DNA of 11,239 nucleotides, from NCBI GenBank assembly GCA_026992705.1, contig JALWYT010000306.1, positions 1 to 11,239 on the forward strand, given 5' to 3'. Shown here in pieces: positions 5,627 to 11,239 of this stretch (positions within the stretch are counted from its first letter, which is position 1; the number at the start of each line of letters is the position of its first letter). This stretch comes from Thiotrichaceae bacterium (GTDB lineage Bacteria; Pseudomonadota; Gammaproteobacteria; Thiotrichales; Thiotrichaceae). Both the position numbers and the translations under genes were made by a program. The notes below the pieces were generated by a model. That model was not told where the DNA came from, did no database searches, and was given only the letters and a program-made list of their open reading frames with translations.

Positions 5627-6982
5627 CTAACTTTTACTAAATGCCAATAAAGCCTCTTCATCTAATTCTTTATTATCAGCTTTTAAGTATACAACCCCTT
5701 CATCAGGGGAAACAGAAACCTCTTTAACACCAGTAATTTGTGATATTGCCAACTCCAAAGAGTCGCAATCATCTAGCATTTTTTTATCAATCTCTATTAT
5801 ACGCGACTGATAAAAATTAGGTTTAGGTAATGTAATCGCAACAAATAACCAAAACCATGCCATGCCAGCACCTAGTAAAAACACACCTGTATATCCATAA
5901 TAGCTCTGAACAATACCACCTGCTAAACCACCGATAAAAATACCTATAAACTGCATTGTACTAAATACACCCATTGCAGTTCCTTTTGTGTTTACATCAG
6001 CATATTTTGCGACTAAAGAAGGTTGCACTGCCTCTAAAAAGTTGAAACCAATAAAAAAGCTTAAAAAGGCTAATATTAGGGTAATAGTATCAATTCGCCC
6101 GAATGCCATGCCAAATTGGGCAATAATAATGGTAAAAATAGCGATTAAGAATAAGCTACGAATTTTTTGATACTTTTCAGCAATAACAATAAGTGGTACT
6201 GAAAACAAGAATGAGCTAGCAAATACAGGCAAATATATTTTCCAATGGTCAGCCCCATCTAAGCCGAGCGTATCCTGAAAAATCAACGGTAGCACACTGA
6301 AATTAGCAGTCATAATTATGTGTAAAATAAACACACTAATATTCATCCGCCACAGTAATTTATTTTTTAAAGTCAAACTTAAAAAGCCACTATTAATGCC
6401 TGCATCACGATGTTTTATTTGATATTTAGGTGTAGGTACAATAAATAAGATTAAAAACACACCCGTGACTGCCAAACCTGCTGTTATCCAAAAAACACCC
6501 GATATACCGAGCCATTCATTAATTAATGGACCAATAATCATAGCAAGCATAAACGACATACCAATTGTTATGCCAATCACTGACATCACTTTGGCACGAT
6601 TTTGTTCACGTGTTAAGTCAGCAGCTAATGCCATTGTCGCTGCAGCAATGGCACCCATCCCCTGCGTTGCTCGTCCAATAATAATAATCCAAATATTATT
6701 GGTACTTGCTGCAATAACACTGCCTAAGGCAAATAATAACAGACCGCCAACAATAACGGGCTTACGCCCTATTTTATCAGACAATAATCCTAATGGTATT
6801 TGGAATACTGCTTGAGTCAAGCCATAAATACCTATCGCAATACCGATTAATACAGGAGTTGCATTTGCTAGTGTCTCTGTATATAAAGCAAAGACAGGTA
6901 AAATCATAAACAAGCCTAGCATCCGAACCGCATAAACGGCTGAAAGTGAGCTTGCGGTGTACCATTCTTGTTTATTCAACAT
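5627..6982 (-). CDS. yajR: YajR-like MFS transporter with C-terminal YAM domain
   Basis: Major facilitator superfamily protein, 451 residues from the chosen start (E. coli YajR has about 454). The first helix region reads YAVRMLGLFMILPVFALY. GIAIGIYGLTQAVFQIPLG precedes MFS motif A, GLLSDKIGRKP (65-75). RATQGMGAIAAATMALAADL and TREQNRAKVMSVIG follow, and KGTAMGVFSTMQFIGIFIGG lies in the second half. About twelve TM segments are expected, and the last 57 residues (395-451) form a soluble ferredoxin-like YAM domain (ITGVKEVSVSPDEGVVYLK). The substrate of YajR-type exporters is not established. I chose the ATG at 6980-6982 because homology begins there and a candidate promoter puts transcription start near 7039, just downstream of the alternative TTG start at 7042. 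No clear SD is visible. Pseudomonas has the same MFS-ssb order next to uvrA, which is not seen here. Confidence 0.93.
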   Translation of the reverse strand: MLNKQEWYTASSLSAVYAVRMLGLFMILPVFALYTETLANATPVLIGIAIGIYGLTQAVFQIPLGLLSDKIGRKPVIVGGLLLFALGSVIAASTNNIWIIIIGRATQGMGAIAAATMALAADLTREQNRAKVMSVIGITIGMSFMLAMIIGPLINEWLGISGVFWITAGLAVTGVFLILFIVPTPKYQIKHRDAGINSGFLSLTLKNKLLWRMNISVFILHIIMTANFSVLPLIFQDTLGLDGADHWKIYLPVFASSFLFSVPLIVIAEKYQKIRSLFLIAIFTIIIAQFGMAFGRIDTITLILAFLSFFIGFNFLEAVQPSLVAKYADVNTKGTAMGVFSTMQFIGIFIGGLAGGIVQSYYGYTGVFLLGAGMAWFWLFVAITLPKPNFYQSRIIEIDKKMLDDCDSLELAISQITGVKEVSVSPDEGVVYLKADNKELDEEALLAFSKS

Positions 6983-7003
6983 AGCATTCAACGTAACAGA
7001 TTG

Positions 7004-7022
7004 ATGATGCGAAATGATGCGA
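7004..7022. repeat. Direct repeat with 10-bp period upstream of the MFS gene
   Basis: ATGATGCGA occurs at 7004-7012 and again at 7014-7022, one helical turn apart. It lies in the probable 5' leader of the transporter gene, 22-40 nt before its start codon. It may be a regulator site or a chance repeat. Confidence 0.4.
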
Positions 7023-7045
7023 TGATTTAATAGTGATTGCAAGCC

Positions 7046-7074
7046 AATCTAGTCCACAAAAAATGCATAATCAA
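7046..7074 (-). promoter_or_regulatory. Candidate promoter of the MFS transporter/ssb unit
   Basis: On the minus strand, TTGATT (7069-7074) and TAGATT (7046-7051) are separated by 17 bp, each four of six to the sigma-70 consensus. The predicted start is near 7039. This is a modest match, helped by the correct spacing and position. Confidence 0.35.
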
Positions 7075-7102
7075 TATTATGGAGTTATGTAACAAGGCAT
7101 TT

Positions 7103-7129
7103 AGTAATTTAAGTAATTTCATCTATACT
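7103..7129 (+). promoter_or_regulatory. Candidate sigma-factor gene promoter with tandem AGTAATTT repeat
   Basis: AGTAATTT occurs twice (7103-7110 and 7112-7119, 9-bp period), just upstream of TATACT (7124-7129), a five-of-six -10 box. The hexamer at the -35 position is poor (TTAGTA at 7101-7106), so an activator or a non-sigma-70 mode is possible. The tandem repeat occupies the -35/spacer zone, where an activator or an alternative sigma factor could bind. Confidence 0.35.
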
Positions 7130-7179
7130 AACGAGACAAACCACCATTATTTTATTGTTATTAAGCTTTCCTAATTCTT

Positions 7180-7683
7180 ATGCCTGATATATTTTCTAAT
7201 ACTGTTTATCCTGAATTAAAGCGTATTGCTGCTCGGTATATTTATCGAGAAAGAACAAATCATACCTTATGTCCAACAGCTTTAGTCAATGAAGCTTATA
7301 TCAAGCTACAAAACCATAAAGACCTCGATAATATTGAGCGTTCACATTTTATGGCACTGTCTAGTCGTTGTATTCGGCAAATTCTAGTTGATTATGCTCG
7401 CGAACGTGGAGCACAAAAACGTGGCAGCAATCAGCAATTACTAACCTTACAAGAGGAGTTAGTTAGCAACGATGCTAATCAAGATGTTGACTTACTTTTA
7501 CTTGACAGCGTAATGCAAAAACTTAAAGCAAAAGATGAAATTCAAGAACAAGTCGTCGAATTACGTTTTTTTGTAGGCATGAAAAATGATGAAATAGCCG
7601 AAGTGCTTGGTATATCTGTTGCTACTGTTAAGCGTAAGTGGACAATAGCAAAAGCATGGTTATATCGTGAAATGAATCAATAA
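7180..7683 (+). CDS. ECF-type sigma factor (sigma-70 ECF subfamily, kinase-associated)
   Basis: A 167-residue RNA polymerase sigma factor. Region 2 includes YPELKRIAARYIYRERTNHT, LCPTALVNEAYIKLQ and FMALSSRCIRQILVDYARERG, which is typical of the Sig-70_X6/ECF family (TIGR02999, PF07638). Region 4 (about 125-163) has a helix-turn-helix, with MKNDEIAEVLGISVATVKRKW and a final helix. The family usually starts with an additional helix of about 15-20 residues before the VYPEL equivalent; here only seven residues precede it. An upstream stop at 7162-7164 rules out an in-frame ATG extension, although an ATT start at 7174 is possible. No SD precedes the ATG. The kinase gene starts 12 nt after its stop on the same strand, so the two are almost surely an operon. 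The likely role is directing transcription of genes tied to the kinase signal; targets are unknown. Confidence 0.9.
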   Translation: MPDIFSNTVYPELKRIAARYIYRERTNHTLCPTALVNEAYIKLQNHKDLDNIERSHFMALSSRCIRQILVDYARERGAQKRGSNQQLLTLQEELVSNDANQDVDLLLLDSVMQKLKAKDEIQEQVVELRFFVGMKNDEIAEVLGISVATVKRKWTIAKAWLYREMNQ

Positions 7684-7695
7684 GTAAATTAGGGA

Positions 7696-9903
7696 ATGGA
7701 TGATTTAGATTATGATATTATTGAAGATTTATTTTGTCGCTGTTTAGAAAAGAAAACAGATGAGCAGCTAATATGGCTCAGAAAACATTGTAATAAAAAT
7801 GAGAAATTATTTTATGAAGTAGCTAGCTTATTAAAAGCCCACAATGACTCTAGTGATTTTCTGTCAACGCCTATTCAATTTGAAACACTAGATTCAAACT
7901 TGCAAAATAAAATCAGGCAACCAGATAGCAATAAGTATATTGGTAAAAAATTAGGGGCTTACCAAATTGATCGCTTACTCGGCAAAGGTGGTATGGGTTA
8001 TGTTTATCTTGCACACCGTTATGATGGCGAATATGAACGAGAAGTTGCGATTAAGATTGTTGAATTTAGTCATTTAGAATCTTTGCAATTTAAACGTGAG
8101 CGGCAAATTCTTGCCCAGTTGCAACATCCTAATATTGTTACGCTATTAGATGGTGGTTCTTTTGATAATAATAGTGGTAGCTATTTTATCATGGAACGAA
8201 TCAAAGGTTTAAATATTGATGAATACATAAAAGTAAAACAACTTTCTACTAAACAAATCGTACAATTGTTAATCCAACTTGGTAATGTACTTCATGATGC
8301 TCATCAACATGGTGTTATTCATTGTGATATAAAGCCTGCCAATATTATGATTAATGAAGATGGCATACTCAAATTACTGGATTTTGGTATTTCACAATTA
8401 CTTAATACCCCCCAGCAAGAAGGTTCATTGACAAAAAATTTTGCATTGACACCAGAATATGCTAGCCCACGCAGACACCAACAACTCCCCCCTATGATTA
8501 GTGATGATATTTTTAGTTTAGGTATTTTATTATCACATATATTATCAGGAGAGTTTCCTGATACACGAATTAGTGAGTACACTGCTTACCCTGAGCCTGA
8601 TATTGAAAAAACAGCCCAACATATTAAAAATTATGAACTTCGTTGTATTTTTATCAAAGCCACGCATCCCGATGAACAGTATCGTTATTCCAGTGCCAAA
8701 GGCTTTGCAGATGATTTGTATAATTGGATTAATCGTCGCCCTGTGAATGCCGTTGGGCATAATATGGCATATCTATTAAAAAAGCATATTCGACGCAATT
8801 GGCGATATTGGAGTCTCGTTAGTATTCTCATCCTTAGTTCTATTACAGTCATTATTGTTTGGCTTAATAATGCTCGGCTTGAGCGAGAAAGTATTCAGAC
8901 ACAGCATACTATTGAAGGTATGTTAGATGATTTGGATAAAACTTTGGAAAGCCTGCCTAAAACTGTATTAATACGCAAAAAACTAATAGAGATTGCTGAT
9001 CAACGTATTAGAAAGCATAGTGAAAGAGCACCTAATAATATTAATATTAAGAAAATTCAGGCAGATATTTTAACACGTCTTGCAGATGTAACTGGTTATC
9101 CCTATACGCTTAATCAAGGTAATACTGAAGGAGCATTAAAGCTTTATAAAAAAGCATTACAAATTTATGAATCAATCATTGATAGTAGTACTGATCTAAT
9201 AGAAGCAGAAGTCAAAGCTGCAGACACATTACGTCGAGTTGCTGAACTTATTGCCTATCAAGGTGATATTCTTACTGGGCTACAAATGTTACAAAAGAAG
9301 CGACGACACTTAATTGATGTTTACAATAATGCGAATATTCCAATCAAAAAACGCTTTCCATTGATTATACTTTATGTGGTTGAAGCTCATGGATATTTTC
9401 ATCTAAATCAACTAGATAAAGCGGAAGCTTCACTTAAAAAAGCCAAACAAATTGCCAGTACGAGTCAGCCCCCTTATGATACTGATAGTAACCTCATACT
9501 TGCTTTTATGCATGAAGAAACAGGACATTTAGCTTTCTTAAAAAAACAATATAAACGAGCAGAACAGGAATACGTTGCGGTTATTAAAAAATATCAACAC
9601 AATGACCTCTGGCAACATCAAACTCGGCTGGCTCGTACCCATAATGGTCTTGCTTGTATTGCACTTGTTGATAATGAAACACTATTAGCTCAACAGCATT
9701 TCCAAGCACTTTGGCAAGCTTATATTGATTTAAAAAAGAAGTATCCTAATGCTAAAACTATTGAAAGCCGAATAAAGCTATATCAGAATTTACACAATAA
9801 ATTAAAAAATAAAGAAAAAATAAGCATAAAGGAACTTAATAAAGCTCTGCATTGTGATACACCTTTAGACTTTATGTTGCCTCCAGTTAAGCATCATAAA
9901 TGA
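7696..9903 (+). CDS. Membrane Ser/Thr protein kinase with TPR-like C-terminal region
   Basis: 735 residues. Residues 1-60 match the N-terminal helical region common in sigma-linked kinases (DLFCRCLEKKTDEQLIWL, then EVASLLKAHN and DFL). The kinase domain is about 88-345: P-loop GKGGMGYV (96-103), Lys120 in VAIK, Glu135 in helix C, catalytic loop HCDIKPANIM with Asp211 and Asn216, and DFG at 229-231. The P+1 region is TPEYASPRR and helix F is SDDIFSLG. Two departures stand out: HRD is HCD (Cys210) and the APE glutamate is Arg259. One TM segment follows at about 372-390, then roughly 345 residues of helical repeats of TPR type (near 478-495, 574-587 and 620-634). The C-terminal half probably lies outside the inner membrane. 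ATP and the Mg-binding residues are served, so activity is plausible. The SD AGGG ends 1 nt before the ATG, unusually close, but a stop (7690-7692) excludes an upstream start. Confidence 0.93.
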   Translation: MDDLDYDIIEDLFCRCLEKKTDEQLIWLRKHCNKNEKLFYEVASLLKAHNDSSDFLSTPIQFETLDSNLQNKIRQPDSNKYIGKKLGAYQIDRLLGKGGMGYVYLAHRYDGEYEREVAIKIVEFSHLESLQFKRERQILAQLQHPNIVTLLDGGSFDNNSGSYFIMERIKGLNIDEYIKVKQLSTKQIVQLLIQLGNVLHDAHQHGVIHCDIKPANIMINEDGILKLLDFGISQLLNTPQQEGSLTKNFALTPEYASPRRHQQLPPMISDDIFSLGILLSHILSGEFPDTRISEYTAYPEPDIEKTAQHIKNYELRCIFIKATHPDEQYRYSSAKGFADDLYNWINRRPVNAVGHNMAYLLKKHIRRNWRYWSLVSILILSSITVIIVWLNNARLERESIQTQHTIEGMLDDLDKTLESLPKTVLIRKKLIEIADQRIRKHSERAPNNINIKKIQADILTRLADVTGYPYTLNQGNTEGALKLYKKALQIYESIIDSSTDLIEAEVKAADTLRRVAELIAYQGDILTGLQMLQKKRRHLIDVYNNANIPIKKRFPLIILYVVEAHGYFHLNQLDKAEASLKKAKQIASTSQPPYDTDSNLILAFMHEETGHLAFLKKQYKRAEQEYVAVIKKYQHNDLWQHQTRLARTHNGLACIALVDNETLLAQQHFQALWQAYIDLKKKYPNAKTIESRIKLYQNLHNKLKNKEKISIKELNKALHCDTPLDFMLPPVKHHK

Positions 9904-9947
9904 AAAGCATTCCTGTCAAGTTTAAGAGCCTGCTTTGAACACATACC
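9904..9947. other. Short convergent gap without a clear terminator
   Basis: The kinase (plus) and malate dehydrogenase (minus) genes converge with 44 bp between their stops. The only structure here is a weak 6-bp stem (GTTTAA with TTGAAC, one G-U pair), with no U-run on either strand. Transcripts may therefore overlap or end by a factor-dependent route. Confidence 0.5.
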
Positions 9948-10874
9948 TTATGTACATATACGTGCAATATCCTTCTTAATTGCTGCAATCGTAGTATTAA
10001 ACATTTTTTGCTCATCATTATTTAACTCAAGCTCAATAATATGCTCCATACCTTTCTCGCCTAAAATACAAGGCACCCCCATTGCGATGTTTATTTCACC
10101 ATATTCGCCATCAAGAATAGCAACAGTAGGTAATAGTTGACGACGATTTAAGACAATGGATTCAACCATCTCTGCAATTGCTGCCGCAGGAGCATCATAG
10201 GCACTGCTATTTTGTTTTAGGGTAAGAATTTCTGCACCACCAAAACGTGAGCGTTTAACTATTTTATCAATAACCTTGGGTTCAAGAAAATGATTGATAG
10301 GGATGCCAGAAATAGTTGTAAAACGTGTCATAGGTACCATTGCATCACCATGACCACCGAGTACCATTGCTGAAATATTCTTAACTGACAGACCGGTTTC
10401 TAGAGCGATAAATGCCGCCATTCGAGCTGAGTCTAATACACCGGCTTGCCCGAACACTCGTGAACGATCCCAACCTGTACGCTTCCATGCTTGATAGGTA
10501 AGAATGTCTACGGGATTAGAAACAACAAGAATCATACTATCGGGAGCATATGCTAAAATATTATCAATAATACTGTTAAGAATGGTACTGTTTATATCCA
10601 ATACATCTGAGCGTGACATTCCAGGCTTACGTGGAACTCCTGCTGTAATTACCACAATATCAGAGCCTTGCATTGCCTCTGCCTCTGTTGCTCCAACTAC
10701 CTGTGTATCGAAACAAAATAATGGTGATGTTTCTTGAATATCTAATGCTCCACCTTTTGCTATACCTTCATTAATATCTAATAAAACAATTTCTCTAACC
10801 AAGTTTGCTTTTGCCAAAATCTGCCCTACTGCTTCACCAACACGACCTGCTCCAATAATTGTTATTTTTCTCAT
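9948..10874 (-). CDS. mdh: NAD-dependent malate dehydrogenase, LDH-like type
   Basis: 308 residues; interconverts malate and oxaloacetate with NAD(H) in the cytoplasm, as part of the TCA cycle. It belongs to the LDH-like MDH group (as in Chloroflexus and Rickettsia), not the E. coli Mdh type. The Rossmann loop is GAGRVG (8-13), and Asp33 after strand 2 binds the NAD ribose, giving preference for NAD over NADP. The mobile loop reads AGVPRKPGMSRSD. Arg82 takes the place of the lactate-selecting Gln and indicates malate, and Arg88 is the catalytic-loop arginine. Asp148/Arg151 (LDSAR) and His175 (GGHGD) complete the active site. The ATG at 10872-10874 has GGAGG 5 nt upstream. The ATG four codons earlier overlaps that SD and is rejected. 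It stands alone, convergent with the kinase gene. Confidence 0.95.
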   Translation of the reverse strand: MRKITIIGAGRVGEAVGQILAKANLVREIVLLDINEGIAKGGALDIQETSPLFCFDTQVVGATEAEAMQGSDIVVITAGVPRKPGMSRSDVLDINSTILNSIIDNILAYAPDSMILVVSNPVDILTYQAWKRTGWDRSRVFGQAGVLDSARMAAFIALETGLSVKNISAMVLGGHGDAMVPMTRFTTISGIPINHFLEPKVIDKIVKRSRFGGAEILTLKQNSSAYDAPAAAIAEMVESIVLNRRQLLPTVAILDGEYGEINIAMGVPCILGEKGMEHIIELELNNDEQKMFNTTIAAIKKDIARICT

Positions 10875-10879
10875 TTTAT

Positions 10880-10884
10880 CCTCC
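10880..10884 (-). promoter_or_regulatory. Shine-Dalgarno that decides the mdh start
   Basis: On the minus strand GGAGG lies 5 nt before the ATG at 10872-10874. The alternative in-frame ATG at 10884-10886 overlaps this box and has no SD of its own. Confidence 0.8.
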
Positions 10885-10936
10885 ATATTTATATGTTTTT
10901 AACAAATACTATGTGATTTTATTTATCAATACGTTT

Positions 10937-10954
10937 TTATGATTTAATTCATAA
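10937..10954. promoter_or_regulatory. 18-bp near-palindrome upstream of mdh (candidate operator)
   Basis: TTATGATTTAATTCATAA is palindromic at 16 of 18 positions: arms TTATGA/TCATAA plus central pairs. It lies 63-80 nt upstream of the mdh start. If transcription starts from the TATAAT at 10969-10974 it would fall just downstream of that start, where a repressor would act. Confidence 0.4.
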
Positions 10955-10968
10955 GCTTTCCAAGCCCT

Positions 10969-10974
10969 ATTATA
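10969..10974 (-). promoter_or_regulatory. Candidate -10 box for mdh
   Basis: On the minus strand this is a perfect TATAAT. No good -35 lies 16-18 nt upstream (AACAAA at 17 nt), and in such AT-rich DNA a chance match is likely, so the call is weak. An alternative pair, TTGGAA and CATAAA about 16 nt apart, lies a little downstream. Confidence 0.3.
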
Positions 10975-11177
10975 AAATAATTCTCAATTCATTTGTTCAG
11001 TTTGTGTTCATTTATTTCATCTGTCATTATCAACGACTTATAACATTTCATACATAAAGTCACCTCTATTTATCCAGTAGTCATAGCATCAATGGCTTAA
11101 AAATAAAGTTTTGTTTATTGTCTATGTTAGTAATAGGAAAAAATAATGATAGTTTACTATTGATTGAGCGGTAATTA

Positions 11178-11212
11178 ATTTTAGGTGTTATTAATCAAAA
11201 ACACCCTAAAAT
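11178..11212. terminator. Terminator-like hairpin near the right edge
   Basis: TTTTAGGTGTT (11179-11189) pairs with AACACCCTAAAA (11200-11211), with one bulged C, extended by one A-T pair, around a 10-nt loop. The stem is AT-rich at its base and mostly symmetrical, so it could stop transcription from either side. Only a weak U-run follows on either strand. It may close a gene beyond the right edge. Confidence 0.4.
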
Positions 11213-11239
11213 ATCTTCAGTAAATTTTATGTATATATG

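Larger units (their letters stand above)
10887..11239. other. AT-rich non-coding region upstream of mdh
   Basis: No credible gene is seen in this 353-bp stretch. It holds the candidate mdh promoter and palindrome near its left side and a terminator-like hairpin near its right end. The longest reading frame here (11058-11173, plus) has an internal ATG only 16 codons before the stop, no SD and no recognisable protein. No tRNA or other known RNA fold was noticed. Confidence 0.7.

Noticed and set aside
6465..6815. A 116-codon plus-strand reading frame opposite the MFS gene
   Set aside because: It lies wholly antisense to conserved transporter sequence, has Ile/Pro/Asn-heavy shadow composition and no recognisable domain or SD.
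6983..7042. 20-residue N-terminal extension of the MFS protein from the TTG at 7042
   Set aside because: It is not part of the conserved transporter, lies at or upstream of the predicted transcription start and contains a DNA direct repeat better explained as leader.
9949..9958. 10-bp palindrome TATGTACATA at the end of mdh
   Set aside because: It is perfectly symmetrical without a loop, has no U-run, and overlaps the last codons; it is not a terminator and has no other support.
11058..11173. Small plus-strand frame ending just before the hairpin at 11178-11212
   Set aside because: Its only ATG (11124) leaves 16 codons, there is no SD, and no family resemblance; proximity to the hairpin alone is not enough.

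Overview
The window looks like chromosomal DNA of an AT-rich gammaproteobacterium. The SSB, the YajR-type transporter and the RnfABCDG proteins all read as gammaproteobacterial. A sulfur-oxidising Thiotrichales-type host is a guess, based on an exported Gly/Asn-rich protein beside rnf, an LDH-like malate dehydrogenase and a sigma/Ser-Thr-kinase pair. The sequence alone does not prove it.

Region 1 (1-3917, minus strand) is an rnf operon read right to left: rnfA, rnfB, rnfC, rnfD and the start of rnfG, which runs off the left edge. The genes overlap or nearly touch (ATGA and TAATG junctions), so they are probably co-transcribed and translationally coupled. They encode a membrane ion-motive ferredoxin:NAD oxidoreductase. 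Upstream lies a candidate promoter with a TATACT -10 box and an FNR/CRP-type TGAT-N4-ATCA palindrome placed like a class II activator site.

Region 2 (about 3918-5043) holds the divergent rnf control region and one plus-strand gene for a small secreted, cysteine-free Gly/Asn-rich protein. That gene has a near-consensus sigma-70 promoter and a strong Shine-Dalgarno (SD) sequence. Its roughly 250-nt 3' region is packed with hairpins, including two that exclude each other, and ends in a textbook intrinsic terminator.

Region 3 (5044-6982, minus strand) carries a YajR-like MFS transporter followed by ssb.

Region 4 (7180-9903, plus strand) is a two-gene signalling module: a short ECF-type sigma factor and, 12 nt later, a 735-aa membrane Ser/Thr kinase. 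The kinase has a single TM segment and a helical, TPR-like C-terminal half. It keeps the main catalytic residues but has Cys in place of the HRD arginine and Arg in place of the APE glutamate.

Region 5 (9948-11239) holds a minus-strand LDH-like malate dehydrogenase, convergent with the kinase. Its AT-rich upstream region contains an 18-bp near-palindrome and a terminator-like hairpin, and no further gene is visible.

Rnf and malate dehydrogenase link to redox and NAD(H) balance, and SSB is housekeeping. The sigma/kinase pair and the structured transcript of the Gly-rich gene are the least explained parts. No mobile element, CRISPR array, tRNA or rRNA was seen.
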